Assembly (NCBI RefSeq): GCF_000723165.1
Contig: NZ_HG322949.1
Location: 4,410,019-4,474,018 of the forward strand
Source of the DNA: Janthinobacterium agaricidamnosum NBRC 102515 = DSM 9628
Lineage (GTDB): Bacteria > Pseudomonadota > Gammaproteobacteria > Burkholderiales > Burkholderiaceae_D
Length of the DNA: 64,000 nucleotides
Direction: 5' to 3'
Positions 17,872-27,556 of the stretch are shown piece after piece. The position numbers and the translations under genes were made by a program. The notes beneath the pieces were generated by a model that ran no database searches, was not told the origin of the DNA, and saw only the letters and a program-made list of their open reading frames with translations. Positions within the stretch are counted from its first letter, which is position 1. Every line of letters starts with the position of its first letter.

Positions 17872-18942
17872 TTAGAGGCTCAGCGGATACGAGCCGAGCA
17901 CCTTGAAGAAGGCGGCGTTATCCTTCAACTCCAGCAGCGCCTGCGCCACCGCCGGGTTGTGCACATGGCCTTCGATATCGACGTAGAAATAATACTCCCA
18001 GGTGCCGATGCGCGCGGGGCGCGATTCGAAGCGCGTCATCGACACGCCATGCCGGGCCAGCGGCGCCAGCAGCTGGTACACGGCGCCGGCCTTGTTCGGC
18101 ACCGCCAATACCAGCGAGGTCTGGTCCTGGCCGGACGGCGCGGTCGCCAACGTGCCGACCACCGCAAAACGGGTGCGGTTGTGCGGATCGTCCTGGATAT
18201 GGCCCTTGATCACGCCCAGCTTGTACTGTTCGCCCGCCATTTCGCTGGCGATCGCCGCCGTGGTCGGGTCGTCGCTGGCGATGCGCGCGCCTTCGGCGTT
18301 GGACGCCACGGCGCGCCGCTCGATCTGCGGGTAATGCTGGTTCAGCCACGCCTGGCATTGCGCCAGCGCCTGCGAATGGGCGCAGATGACCGTGATGCCG
18401 TCCATATTGCCGCTCTTGCTCATCAGGCTGTGATAGATCGGGATCGATATCTCGCCGCTGATGATCAAACTGGTTTGCAGCATCAGGTCGAGCGTGCGGT
18501 TGACCGCGCCTTCCGACGAATTCTCGACCGGCACCACGCCGAAATCGGCGGTGCCAGCTTCGGTGGCGCGGAACACTTCATCGATCGACACGCACGGCAA
18601 GCCGTCGACGGCGCTGCCGAATTGCTGGTACACGGCTTGTTCGCTGAAGGTGCCGACCGGCCCCAGGTAAGCGACCGTGACGCGCTTTTCCAGCGCGCGG
18701 CAGGACGACATGATTTCGCGGAAGATGGTTTGCACTTCGCGGTTGCCCATCGGCCCGGGATTGCGCTCGGCCACGCCGCGCAGCACCTGCGCCTCGCGCT
18801 CGGGACGGAATACCGGCGCGCGGGTTTCGGCCTTGACGTGGCCGACTTGCTGGGCCACCAGCGCGCGGCGGTTGAGTAGGTCAAGAATTTGCGCGTCGAT
18901 CGCATCGATCTCTTCGCGCAATGGTTTTAATTTGTCTGTCAT
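17872..18942 (-). CDS. pheA: Bifunctional chorismate mutase / prephenate dehydratase
   Basis: This is a 356-residue P-protein with three parts. An AroQ chorismate mutase (about 1-88) begins LKPLREEIDAIDAQILDLLN. A prephenate dehydratase (about 95-270) opens VAYLGPVGTFSEQAVYQQFG and has NRTRFAVVG near its end. The C-terminal ACT domain contains MTRFESRPARIGTWEYYFYV, the phenylalanine-binding ESRP motif, so feedback inhibition by Phe is expected. The start at 18942 (MTDKLK) is where homology begins; an upstream in-frame start would add a non-conserved leader. It lies 72 bases downstream of serC. Confidence 0.94.
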   Translation of the reverse strand: MTDKLKPLREEIDAIDAQILDLLNRRALVAQQVGHVKAETRAPVFRPEREAQVLRGVAERNPGPMGNREVQTIFREIMSSCRALEKRVTVAYLGPVGTFSEQAVYQQFGSAVDGLPCVSIDEVFRATEAGTADFGVVPVENSSEGAVNRTLDLMLQTSLIISGEISIPIYHSLMSKSGNMDGITVICAHSQALAQCQAWLNQHYPQIERRAVASNAEGARIASDDPTTAAIASEMAGEQYKLGVIKGHIQDDPHNRTRFAVVGTLATAPSGQDQTSLVLAVPNKAGAVYQLLAPLARHGVSMTRFESRPARIGTWEYYFYVDIEGHVHNPAVAQALLELKDNAAFFKVLGSYPLSL

Positions 18943-19014
18943 GGTGGATGGACTTCGTCTGCTGTATTTCGATCTTTGCCGCCGCTGGCAAAATTCAGGC
19001 TCGTTCAAGCCAGT

Positions 19015-20130
19015 TCAAGCCTTGCCGCGGCCGGCGAACTCATTCAAATAATCGACCAGCGCCTGCACGCCCTCGATCGGCATCGCATTGTAAATCGATG
19101 CTCGCATACCGCCGACGGACTTGTGGCCCTTCAGTTGCAGCAGGCCGCGCTGCTTGGCGCCGGCCAGGAATGCTTCATTCAATGATGCGTCGCGCAGGAA
19201 AAACGGGATATTCATGCGCGAACGGCATTCGGGATCAATCGGGTTGCTATAAAAATCATCGGCGTCGAGCGCCGCGTACAACAGCGCCGCTTTCTCGATA
19301 TTACGCTGTTCCATGGCCGCCACGCCACCCTGGCGCTTGAGCCACTGGAATACCAGGCCGGCGATATAGATCGCATACGTCGGCGGCGTGTTGAACATCG
19401 ACGCATTGTCGGCCACCACTTTCCAGTCGAAGGTCGACGGGCAGCATGGCAGCGCATGGCCCAGCAAGTCTTCGCGCACGATCACCAGCGTCAGACCGGC
19501 CGGGCCGATATTCTTTTGCGCGCCGCCGAAGATGACGCCGTATTTCGACACGTCGATCACGCGCGACAGGATGTGCGACGACATGTCGGCCACGATCGGC
19601 GTATCGGCCGACAGGCCGCCCAGCTCGGGCGTGAAATTGTATTCGGCGCCGTCGATGGTTTCATTGGTGCACAGGTGCAGATAGGCCGCGCCGGGCGTCA
19701 GATTCCATTGCGCTTGCGGCGGCACGGTCGAAAAGCCCTGCGCCCGGGACGACGCGGCGATGTTCACGCTGGCGTAGCGCGCCGCTTCCTGGTGCGACTT
19801 GGCGGACCAGGAACCGGTGACGACAAAATCGACCGTGGCCGGCTTGTCAACGGTCGCGGTGCGGCCCACCAGGTTCATCGGAATCACCGCGTTCTGGGTC
19901 AGCCCGCCGCCCTGCATGAACAGGATCCTGTAATTGTCCGGCACCGCCAGCAAGTCGCGCAGGTCGCGCTCGGCCGCTTGATAGATGGCGCTGAATTCGG
20001 GACCGCGGTGACTCATCTCCATCACCGACATGCCGCTGCCATGCCAGTCGAGCATGTCGGCGGCGGCCTGTTGCAACACTTCCTTCGGCAAGACGGCGGG
20101 GCCGGCGGAGAAATTATAAATGTGGGTCAC
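19015..20130 (-). CDS. serC: Phosphoserine aminotransferase
   Basis: This 371-residue PLP enzyme converts 3-phosphohydroxypyruvate to phosphoserine and also serves the pyridoxine pathway. It begins [20 protein letters not shown] and has [20 protein letters not shown] and the PLP-lysine region [20 protein letters not shown]. The C-terminus [20 protein letters not shown] is typical. It follows gyrA after a terminator and heads the serC-pheA-hisC-tyrA-aroA series, a standard order in Burkholderiales. Confidence 0.95.
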   Translation of the reverse strand: MTHIYNFSAGPAVLPKEVLQQAAADMLDWHGSGMSVMEMSHRGPEFSAIYQAAERDLRDLLAVPDNYRILFMQGGGLTQNAVIPMNLVGRTATVDKPATVDFVVTGSWSAKSHQEAARYASVNIAASSRAQGFSTVPPQAQWNLTPGAAYLHLCTNETIDGAEYNFTPELGGLSADTPIVADMSSHILSRVIDVSKYGVIFGGAQKNIGPAGLTLVIVREDLLGHALPCCPSTFDWKVVADNASMFNTPPTYAIYIAGLVFQWLKRQGGVAAMEQRNIEKAALLYAALDADDFYSNPIDPECRSRMNIPFFLRDASLNEAFLAGAKQRGLLQLKGHKSVGGMRASIYNAMPIEGVQALVDYLNEFAGRGKA

Positions 20131-20207
20131 GTTGACGGTCCTGGATAGTTGTTAAGTGGATCGCTGGCGCACTTGCCGTATTGGCAAACAGCGGCCATAG
20201 ATAGCAA

Positions 20208-20232
20208 TTGGGGCCCGGATAAGGGGCCCCAA
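20208..20232 (-). terminator. Terminator between gyrA and serC
   Basis: The arms TTGGGGCCC and GGGCCCCAA form a perfect nine-pair stem with a seven-base loop, just past the gyrA stop. The following T-tract is weak, so some read-through into serC is possible. Confidence 0.65.
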
Positions 20233-20237
20233 TCATT

Positions 20238-22928
20238 TTACTCTGCCGTTTCGTCCGGCGCCTGGTCAGGCGCTGCCGCCGGATTGTCGCGCGGTGCCAC
20301 CGGGGCGGCCGAAGCGGCCTCGGTGCTCAACTCGACTTCATCGATATCGGTCTCGACCACCCGCTGCAAGCCGGACAGCTTGGTGCCGTCTTCGACCGCG
20401 ATCAGCGTCACGCCCTGGGTGGCGCGGCCCATCTCGCGGATCTCCGACACCCGGGTGCGAATCAGCACGCCGCCGGTGGTGATCAGCATGATTTCATCGC
20501 TGGTGTCGACCAGCGTCGCGGCCACCACCTTGCCGTTGCGCTCGCTGGTCTGGATCGCGATCATGCCCTTGGTGCCGCGGCCGTGACGGGTGTATTCGGT
20601 GATCGGGGTACGCTTGCCGTAACCGTTCTCGGTCGCCGTCAATACCGATTGCTGCTCGTTCTCGGCCACCAGCAGCGCGATCACGTGCTGGCCTTCTTCC
20701 AGGTTCATGCCGCGCACGCCGCGCGCCGTGCGGCCCATCGGACGCACGTCGTTTTCGTCGAAGCGCACCGCCTTGCCGGAATCGGAGAACAGCATCACGT
20801 CGTGCTTGCCGTCGGTCAGCGCGGCGCCGATCAGGAAGTCGCCCTCGTCCAGGTCGACCGCGATGATGCCCTTTGCGCGCGGATTGCTGAAGTCTCTCAA
20901 AGGCGTCTTCTTGACGGTGCCCAGGCTGGTCGACATGAACACATAATGGTCTTCCGGGAAGACCCGGTTGTCGCCCGACAGCGGCAGGATCACGGTGATC
21001 TTTTCATTGTCCTGCAACGGGAACATATTGACGATCGGCTTGCCGCGCGAATTGCGCGAACCTTGCGGCACTTCCCACACCTTCAGCCAGTACATGCGGC
21101 CGCGGTCCGAGAAGCACAGGATGTAATCGTGGGTATTGGCGATGAACAGCTGGTCGATCCAGTCCTCTTCCTTGGTCGCCATCGCCTGCTTGCCGCGGCC
21201 GCCGCGTTTTTGCGCGCGGTATTCGGTGATCGGCTGGGCCTTCATGTAACCGGTGTGCGACAAGGTCACCACCATGTCTTGCGGCGTAATTAAATCTTCG
21301 GTTTCCAGGTCGGTCGCGTTCAGCTCGATCTGCGAACGGCGCACGTCCTTGTTGCCGGCGCCGTATTCGTTTTTGGCCAGCGTCATTTCATCGGTGATGA
21401 TGACGGTGACGCGTTCCGGCTTGGCCAGGATGTCCAGCAAGTCGGCGATGTGGGCCATCACTTCCTTGTATTCGTTGACGATCTTGTCCTGTTCCAGGCC
21501 GGTCAAACGTTGCAAGCGCATTTGCAAAATTTCTTGCGCCTGGTCGTCGGACAGCTTGTACAAGCCATCGGCCTGCATGCCATAGTGCTTCGGCAGGTGT
21601 TCCGGACGGAAGGCGTCGATGCCGCCGACGGTGGTGCCGTCGCCGGTACGGGCCAGCATTTCGCGCACCACCGACGAATCCCAGGGACGCGACATCAGCT
21701 CGACCTTGGCGATCGGCGGCGTCGGCGCGGCCTTGATGATGGCGATGAAATCGTCGATATTGGCCAGCGCGACCGCCAGGCCTTCCAGCACGTGGCCGCG
21801 TTCGCGCGCCTTGCGCAATTCGAACACGGTGCGCCGCGTGACCACTTCGCGGCGGTGCGCCAGGAAGCATTGCAGCATCTGCTTCAAGTTCAGCAAACGC
21901 GGCTGGCCATCGACCAGCGCCACCATGTTCATGCCGAAGGTGTCTTGCAACTGGGTCTGCTTGTACAGGTTGTTGAGCACCACTTCCGGCACTTCATTGC
22001 GTTTCAACTCGATCACCACGCGCATGCCCGATTTGTCGGACTCGTCGCGGATGTCGGAAATGCCGTCCAGCTTCTTGTCGCGGACGTTTTCGGCGATGCG
22101 CTCCAGCAGCGACTTTTTATTGACCTGGTATGGCAGCTCGTCGACGATGATCGCGATGCGGCCGCCTTCCTTGCCGAATTCCTCGAAGTGGGTCTTGGCG
22201 CGCATCACCACCCGGCCGCGGCCGGTGCGGTAGCCGTCGCGCACGCCGGACACGCCATAGATGATGCCGGCGGTCGGGAAGTCCGGCGCCGGGATGATGT
22301 CGATCAGCTCGTCGATGCTGCAATCCGGATTGCGCAGCACATGCAGCGCGCCGTCGATCACTTCGGTGATATTGTGCGGCGGGATGTTGGTGGCCATGCC
22401 GACCGCGATGCCGGAGGCGCCGTTGATCAGCAAGTTCGGAATCCTGGTCGGCAGCACCGACGGTTCCTTTTCCTTGCCGTCATAGTTCGGCACGAAATCG
22501 ACGGTATCCTTGTCGATGTCGGCCAGGATTTCACTGGCGATCTTGTCCAGGCGGCACTCGGTGTAACGCATCGCGGCGGCGGCGTCGCCGTCGACCGAAC
22601 CGAAGTTGCCCTGGCCATCGACCAGCGTGTAGCGCAAAGAGAAATCCTGCGCCATGCGCACCAGCGTGTCGTAAATCGACGCGTCGCCGTGCGGATGGTA
22701 TTTACCCATGGTTTCGCCGACCACGCGGGCGCACTTGACGTAAGGACGATTCCACACGTTATTCATTTCATGCATCGCGAACAAGACCCGGCGGTGCACC
22801 GGCTTCAAGCCGTCGCGCACGTCCGGCAAGGCGCGGCCGACGATCACGCTCATCGCGTAATCGAGGTAGCTCTTGCGCATCTCTTCTTCGAGGGAAATAG
22901 GAATTGTTTCTTTTGCGAATTGATCCAT
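20238..22928 (-). CDS. gyrA: DNA gyrase subunit A
   Basis: This is the 896-residue topoisomerase subunit that breaks and rejoins DNA. The catalytic tyrosine is Tyr122 in AMRYTECRL. The quinolone-determining region reads [17 protein letters not shown], with Ala83, Ser84 and Asp87 in E. coli numbering. The C-terminal beta-pinwheel includes the GyrA box [10 protein letters not shown] and ends with an acidic, Ala/Pro-rich tail. Ala at position 83 differs from the Ser or Thr of quinolone-sensitive enzymes. The gene starts the long minus-strand core block. Confidence 0.97.
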   Translation of the reverse strand: MDQFAKETIPISLEEEMRKSYLDYAMSVIVGRALPDVRDGLKPVHRRVLFAMHEMNNVWNRPYVKCARVVGETMGKYHPHGDASIYDTLVRMAQDFSLRYTLVDGQGNFGSVDGDAAAAMRYTECRLDKIASEILADIDKDTVDFVPNYDGKEKEPSVLPTRIPNLLINGASGIAVGMATNIPPHNITEVIDGALHVLRNPDCSIDELIDIIPAPDFPTAGIIYGVSGVRDGYRTGRGRVVMRAKTHFEEFGKEGGRIAIIVDELPYQVNKKSLLERIAENVRDKKLDGISDIRDESDKSGMRVVIELKRNEVPEVVLNNLYKQTQLQDTFGMNMVALVDGQPRLLNLKQMLQCFLAHRREVVTRRTVFELRKARERGHVLEGLAVALANIDDFIAIIKAAPTPPIAKVELMSRPWDSSVVREMLARTGDGTTVGGIDAFRPEHLPKHYGMQADGLYKLSDDQAQEILQMRLQRLTGLEQDKIVNEYKEVMAHIADLLDILAKPERVTVIITDEMTLAKNEYGAGNKDVRRSQIELNATDLETEDLITPQDMVVTLSHTGYMKAQPITEYRAQKRGGRGKQAMATKEEDWIDQLFIANTHDYILCFSDRGRMYWLKVWEVPQGSRNSRGKPIVNMFPLQDNEKITVILPLSGDNRVFPEDHYVFMSTSLGTVKKTPLRDFSNPRAKGIIAVDLDEGDFLIGAALTDGKHDVMLFSDSGKAVRFDENDVRPMGRTARGVRGMNLEEGQHVIALLVAENEQQSVLTATENGYGKRTPITEYTRHGRGTKGMIAIQTSERNGKVVAATLVDTSDEIMLITTGGVLIRTRVSEIREMGRATQGVTLIAVEDGTKLSGLQRVVETDIDEVELSTEAASAAPVAPRDNPAAAPDQAPDETAE

Positions 22929-23467
22929 TGGCGGTTCGACTGATCTCAGGCTGTGGTTAACTTATCTGTTACGCAATGTGTGACGCAAACTGCATATCCT
23001 TGGCGGCTGTTGCTCTGGTGGCGGGCGCGGTGACCGGCACACCATGTTGTTAACAGTCAAGCGTACGATTTTAGCATGCGCGCCCGGCGTGCTGCGCAAA
23101 TCTGCGGCAAGCCGCATGGATGGCCGGTTTGCACCGCTTTTGTGCAGTCATGCCTGCGAATAGTGCATAAAAGTAATGTAATTTTCAGTCACTGCCCGTT
23201 AATGTGGCAAAAAGCCCGCGCAAATGTAAGTGCCTTGTAACAAACCGGTGTTTGCGTTGCAGGAAAACAACGACAAGTCTAAAATCGGGGAAACTTTGAT
23301 TTAACCACGTTCGTGTGCCGGGAACGCGTGTGGCAAAATGGTTGTGAAGTTAATTGCAAGTTTCGCAATAGGAAACGAGCGTTTCTAACCTGCATGTTAA
23401 AATCTCGGCACGCAAGTCAAGTAGCGCAGTGTTGTTCTGCGGATATCATCCCCGAAAGGAAAAAAGA
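22929..23467. other. Divergent gyrA-ompA promoter region
   Basis: No gene is seen in these 539 bases between the divergent gyrA and ompA genes. The half near ompA is AT-richer. TTAAAAT near 23396-23402, about 65 bases before the ompA start, is a possible -10 element without a convincing -35 partner. I see no clear operator. Confidence 0.5.
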
Positions 23468-24181
23468 ATGAATAAATTTGTAACGTTGTTTTTCGCTGCA
23501 TCCGCAGTGATTGCTGGCTCGGCTTCGGCCCAGACCCCAACCTCGCCACCGTTCGCGCCAGTGACCACCGATCTGAAAGCACCTAGCCCAAAAAGCGCCT
23601 ATGTGCAAGATGCACGTGGCGTTATCGTCCGTGATCCATTCGGCCTGTGCTGGCGCACCGGCTACTGGACACCAGCTGACGCGGTGCCAGGTTGCGACGT
23701 ACCGCTGTGCGTAGCGCCAGAAACCCTGCAAGACGGCAAGTGCGTCGCACCTCCGCCGCCACCTGTAGCGCCTGCACCGGCTCCAGCCCCTGCACCAGCT
23801 CCAGTACCAGTCGTGGTTGCGCCAACCTCGGAAAAAGTCAGCTTCGCCGCTGATGCATTCTTCGATTTCGACAAAGCCACCCTGAAACCGGAAGGCAAAG
23901 CGAAACTGGACGACCTGCAATCGAAACTGGGCGGCATCAACCTGGAAGTCATCATCGCTGTCGGCCACACCGACTCGGTAGGTACCGAAGCTTACAACCA
24001 AAAACTGTCGATCCGTCGCGCAGAAGCTGTGAAAGCTTACCTGGTTTCGAAAGGTATCGAAACCAACCGCGTGTACACCGAAGGCAAAGGTAAAGCACAA
24101 CCAGTCGCAGACAACAAAACTGCAGCTGGCCGCGCACAAAACCGTCGCGTGGAAATCGAAGTTGTCGGTACCCGCAAGTAA
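23468..24181 (+). CDS. ompA: OmpA family outer-membrane protein
   Basis: This 237-residue envelope protein starts with a signal peptide (FVTLFFAASAVIAGSASA). A middle region contains four Cys residues (GLCWRT, GCDVPLC, GKCV), then a Pro/Ala linker (PPPPPVAPAPAPAPAPAPVP). A C-terminal OmpA peptidoglycan-binding domain follows at about 115-235, with FFDFDKATLKPEGKAKL, VGHTDSVGTEAYNQKLS and RRAEAVKAYL. There is no long beta-barrel, so it is more like the short OmpA proteins of betaproteobacteria than E. coli OmpA. A purine-rich AAAGGAAAAAAGA precedes the ATG, and codon use suggests high expression. Confidence 0.93.
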   Translation: MNKFVTLFFAASAVIAGSASAQTPTSPPFAPVTTDLKAPSPKSAYVQDARGVIVRDPFGLCWRTGYWTPADAVPGCDVPLCVAPETLQDGKCVAPPPPPVAPAPAPAPAPAPVPVVVAPTSEKVSFAADAFFDFDKATLKPEGKAKLDDLQSKLGGINLEVIIAVGHTDSVGTEAYNQKLSIRRAEAVKAYLVSKGIETNRVYTEGKGKAQPVADNKTAAGRAQNRRVEIEVVGTRK

Positions 24182-24224
24182 TTAGTTACTGGCAAACACG
24201 GCGCGCAGCAATGTGCGCCGGCTG

Positions 24225-24253
24225 AAAAAACCTCGCCACGGCGGGGTTTTTTT
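24225..24253 (+). terminator. Terminator after ompA
   Basis: AAAAAACCTCGC pairs with GCGGGGTTTTTT, with a short loop and a T-tract. It lies 44 bases after the ompA stop and before ubiG. Confidence 0.85.
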
Positions 24254-24299
24254 ACGTCCATGGCTGCCGTTTCCGCAAATAGCCGTTATTATTCGACCT

Positions 24300-24995
24300 A
24301 TGAACGCCGATCCCTTAGAACTGCAAAAATTTAGTGAGCTGGCCCATCGCTGGTGGGACCCCACATCCGAGTTTCGTCCCTTGCACGAAATCAACCCCCT
24401 GCGCCTGGAATGGATCAATGCGCGCGTGCCGCTGGCCGGCAAGCGCGTGATCGACATCGGCTGCGGCGGCGGCATCCTGGCCGAATCGATGGCGAAAAAA
24501 GGCGCCAGCGTGACCGGCATCGACCTGTCCGAAAAAGCGTTGAAAGTGGCCGACCTGCACAGCCTCGAATCGGGCGCGCAGGTGCGCTACCAGTTGATCG
24601 CCGCCGAAGACATGGCCGAGCAGGAAGCCGGCCAGTACGACGTGGTGACCTGCATGGAAATGCTGGAACACGTGCCGGATCCATCGTCCGTGGTGCGCGC
24701 CTGCGCCAAGCTGGTCAAGCCGGGCGGCCAGGTATTCTTTTCTACGCTGAACCGCAACCTGAAAGCGTACCTGTTCGCCATCATCGGCGCCGAATACATC
24801 TTGCGCCTGCTGGCCAAGGGCACGCACGACTACGACAAGTTCATCACCCCGGCCGAACTGTCGCAATTCGCGCGCAGCGCCGGCTTGAGCGTCGATGGCT
24901 TGAAAGGCATGAGCTACAACCCGCTGACCAAGATCTACTCGCTGAACCAGGATACCAGCGTCAACTACCTGGTGGCTTGCAGCCGGCCGCTTTAA
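24300..24995 (+). CDS. ubiG: Ubiquinone biosynthesis O-methyltransferase
   Basis: This 231-residue SAM-dependent enzyme carries out both O-methylations in ubiquinone synthesis. It opens [20 protein letters not shown]. The SAM site is [20 protein letters not shown], and [17 protein letters not shown] is also typical. The ATG at 24300 (MNADPLE) is preferred because homology begins there and the longer frame would cross the ompA terminator. It is followed after 55 bases by gph, the common ompA-ubiG-gph order. Confidence 0.95.
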   Translation: MNADPLELQKFSELAHRWWDPTSEFRPLHEINPLRLEWINARVPLAGKRVIDIGCGGGILAESMAKKGASVTGIDLSEKALKVADLHSLESGAQVRYQLIAAEDMAEQEAGQYDVVTCMEMLEHVPDPSSVVRACAKLVKPGGQVFFSTLNRNLKAYLFAIIGAEYILRLLAKGTHDYDKFITPAELSQFARSAGLSVDGLKGMSYNPLTKIYSLNQDTSVNYLVACSRPL

Positions 24996-25050
24996 CCATC
25001 CTGACCGGCGGCCGTGGCCGCCGTTTTCCTTCATTTATCCGATACCAGCC

Positions 25051-25740
25051 ATGACCACACCTACTGCGCCGCGCGCCATCCTGTTCGACCTGGACGGCAC
25101 CCTGGCCGACACCGCGCCAGACCTGGCGGCGGCGCTCAACCTGCTGCGCAGCAAGCGCGGCCTGGAAGCGACGCCCTACGAACTGCTGCGCCCGACCGCC
25201 TCGGCCGGCGCGCGCGGCATGATAGGCGCGTCATTCGGCATCAAACCGGAAGACGAAGGCTACGAAGAGCTGCGCGTCAGCTTCCTCGACAACTACGCGG
25301 CGGCGCTGGCGGTGCACAGCACCCTGTTCGGCGGCGTACCGGAAATGCTGGACGGCTTGAGCGGACTGGGCCTGGCCTGGGGCGTGGTGACCAACAAGGC
25401 GGCGCGCTTCACCGACCCGCTGATCGGCCAGATCGGCTTGCACAAGGCGGGCTGCGTGATTTCCGGCGACACCATGGCGCATCCGAAACCGCACCCGGCC
25501 CCGCTGCTGGAAGCGGCGCGCCGGCTGGAACTCGCCCCTGAGCAATGCTGGTATGTCGGCGACGACTTGCGCGACATCCAGGCCGGCCAAGCCGCGGGCA
25601 TGCGGACCATCGCCTGCGCCTGGGGCTATTGCGGTGCGGTCGAACCGCAGCACTGGGGCGCCGATTACCTGCTGGAATCGCCGCTGGCCTTGCTGGAAGT
25701 GGTGCGCGGGGTGGTACAGCGCGGGCAACTGGCGGCTTGA
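25051..25740 (+). CDS. gph: Phosphoglycolate phosphatase (HAD family)
   Basis: This 229-residue HAD hydrolase removes phosphate from 2-phosphoglycolate. Motif I is LFDLDGTLADTAPDL, with nucleophile Asp13 and Asp15. The motif II region is GVVTNK, the conserved lysine lies in HPKPHPAPLLEAA, and motif IV is YVGDDLRDIQAGQAAGM. The placement next to ubiG is typical for Burkholderiales, where this gene is annotated gph. Related HAD enzymes with other sugar-phosphate substrates cannot be excluded. Confidence 0.88.
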   Translation: MTTPTAPRAILFDLDGTLADTAPDLAAALNLLRSKRGLEATPYELLRPTASAGARGMIGASFGIKPEDEGYEELRVSFLDNYAAALAVHSTLFGGVPEMLDGLSGLGLAWGVVTNKAARFTDPLIGQIGLHKAGCVISGDTMAHPKPHPAPLLEAARRLELAPEQCWYVGDDLRDIQAGQAAGMRTIACAWGYCGAVEPQHWGADYLLESPLALLEVVRGVVQRGQLAA

Positions 25741-25889
25741 TTATCTGGCATGCGTTTGATGTCGCAGGGGCTTGACGCGGAAGCAGACGAGCCCCGGCCA
25801 AGCAGGTAGATGACGACCTGGAATGGGCAGAGTTTGACATCATCGCAGCTTGATAGGGAAACAAGCCTGCAAGCTTGGGCGAATTGGGT

Positions 25890-25895
25890 TAAAAT
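25890..25895 (+). promoter_or_regulatory. Putative -10 element of the tmRNA gene
   Basis: TAAAAT ends 11 bases before the mature tmRNA 5' end. No good -35 box is visible. Confidence 0.4.
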
Positions 25896-25906
25896 CAAAG
25901 TTCTGT

Positions 25907-26267
25907 GGGGACGACCTGGTTTCGACGTGGGTTGCAAAGCAGCGCAGGGCATACCGAGGGCTGGTTACCTCGTAAATACACCCAGAAAAAACTTAACTGC
26001 AAACGATAAATCGTACGCACTGGCAGCTTAATCGCTGCTAGCTCTAGAACACCTCGTCCCTGGGGTGGGCCGTCAAAAGCTCTGGAGTCATTTACAGGGA
26101 CTCGTCTGATGCTGGGTTACTTAGCATTCGACTAAATAATAGGTAACTCGCTTGTACACAGCGTGCACGTCCGCGTTGTACCGGTTAAATTAAATGGCAG
26201 TGCTAAGTATGTAGAACTGTCTGTAGAGTGCTTGCGGACGCGGGTTCGATTCCCGCCGTCTCCACCA
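25907..26267 (+). ncRNA. ssrA: Transfer-messenger RNA (tmRNA)
   Basis: This 361-nt RNA rescues stalled ribosomes by acting as alanyl-tRNA and as a short message. The 5' end GGGGACGACCTGGTTTCGAC and the 3' end GGTTCGATTCCCGCCGTCTC followed by CACCA form the tRNA-like part. The tag is read from 25999 to a TAA at 26029-26031 and gives ANDKSYALAA, with the hydrophobic ALAA end recognised by ClpXP. The 3' end is the attachment site of a decayed integrative element (26243-29310). A strong terminator follows. Confidence 0.97.
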
Positions 26268-26273
26268 CTGGAT

Positions 26274-26317
26274 AAAAACAAAGGCCCCCGAGCGCAAGCT
26301 CGGGGGCCTTTGTTTTT
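26274..26317. terminator. tmRNA terminator (bidirectional)
   Basis: AAAACAAAGGCCCCCGAGC and its exact complement form a 19-pair stem around a GCAA loop, flanked by A and T tracts. Confidence 0.92.
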
Positions 26318-26415
26318 ATCCTTTCGCTGCCGCCAGCCGGGAACCGCATCCGCGGACGGTACGGACGCGGGGGTTTTGCGGGAATTCGGCGAGCGCAGCT
26401 CGGCGCCGCAAAACC

Positions 26416-26439
26416 GGGTTGCGCTTGCAAGCGCAACCC
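26416..26439. repeat. Perfect 24-bp palindrome
   Basis: GGGTTGCGCTTG is followed by its exact reverse complement with no spacer. Just upstream, GTTTTGCGG and CCGCAAAAC (26372-26414) form another inverted repeat. These lie between the tmRNA terminator and the integrase remnant and may be element-borne binding sites. Confidence 0.5.
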
Positions 26440-26581
26440 TCTCCGATTCGTCTGGCTAGGTTTTGGGGCGCAGGCTGTTTTTCCTAAGCACATCATTGGC
26501 GGCCCGATGTACATCGCGCGGCTGAGGTCGAGTCTGAATGGAAAACCTGACTCCAACTCGTGATGCACAGACATAGGGGCG

Positions 26582-27403
26582 TTTCTGAACAAGTGGCTGG
26601 AGAGGCAGAAAAAACACCTCACCGTCAGCACATACAACGGCTATCGCAAAATCGTCGTTGCTCAGCTGATCCCTTGGCTCGGCACCATCATGCTGTCGGC
26701 GCTGCGCAAGGCGCTGAATGACGCGATAAAGAACGAGCTGATCGAGGTCAATCCTCTGGCGCGCTGGTGCTATTCCAAGGTCGAGGCGCCGCAGTCGAAA
26801 GACGATATCGACCCGTTTACGAAGGAGGAACAAGCGGCGATTTTGGCGCAGGCAACCGGCCAGGGGCGCAACCTGCTGCAGTTTGCCTTCTGGACCGGCT
26901 TGCGCACGTCAGAACTGGTGGCCCTGGACTGGGCCGACGTGGACTTCGTTCGTGGGGTCGTGATGGTGACACGAGCCCTCATCCAGCATTCCAAGGCGGC
27001 GGAGAGCACCAAGACCAACGCCGGCCGCCGCGAGGATAAGCTGCTGGAGCGCGCCATGCATGCGCTACAGGAACAAAAGGCATTCACATGGGTGAAGGGC
27101 GAGGAAGTTTTTCAAAATCCTCGCCTGGAGCGGCGCTGGGAGGGCGACCAGCCTATCCGCAAAACGCTGTGGACGGGGATATTGCAAAATGCTGGCGTAC
27201 GGTATCGCAATCCTTACCAGACACGGCACACGTACGCCAGCATGATGCTATCGGCCGGAGAGCACCCAATGTGGGTGGCAAAACAGATGGGACATGCGGA
27301 CTAGACCATGATTGCTCGAGTATACGGGCGGTGGATGCCGGATGCAGATACATTAGCAGGGAGCCGTGTTGAAATACTATTTGAAAATATTGCCAAGATT
27401 TAA
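26582..27403 (+). pseudogene. Tyrosine recombinase (phage-type integrase), inactivated
   Basis: The frame reads the core-binding piece FLNKWLERQKKHLTVSTYNG and then, through an apparent in-frame deletion, LSALRKALNDAI. The catalytic domain is recognisable: TGLRTSELVALDW holds the first Arg, RNPYQTRHTYASMML the His-x-x-Arg pair, and WVAKQMGHAD the third His. A TAG at 27302-27304 then replaces what is usually Trp (MGHAD-W-TMIARVYGRW). The catalytic Tyr in ARVYGRW and the tail to 27403 are still in frame behind it. The N-terminal arm-binding domain is unrecognisable. The gene starts about 300 bases from the tmRNA end, as expected for the enzyme that targeted it. Confidence 0.8.
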
Positions 27404-27518
27404 CTTCCCTTATTTTGATCAGATCGCATGCGGAAAGTTGACGTAATGCAATATTGCAATATAGGCTCAGGGCATGCGATTTTCTTTCTTTTTCACAATG
27501 CGCAAATACTATGATTTA

Positions 27519-27556
27519 GGTTGACAAATCATGAATAAGTCCGTATTTTGTCAACC
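27519..27556 (+). promoter_or_regulatory. Promoter with inverted-repeat operator for the HTH-ImmA/PIN pair
   Basis: TTGACA (27521-27526), a 17-base spacer and TATTTT (27544-27549) make a near-consensus promoter. The arms GGTTGACAAAT (27519-27529) and ATTTTGTCAACC (27545-27556) are inverted copies covering both boxes. Transcription would begin at or next to the ATG at 27557, so the message should be leaderless, and a bound HTH protein would block the promoter. Confidence 0.65.

Noticed and set aside
21450..22943. Long plus-strand open frame opposite gyrA
   Set aside because: It is an antisense shadow of gyrA in GC-rich DNA, with a His/Arg-rich composition and no family match.
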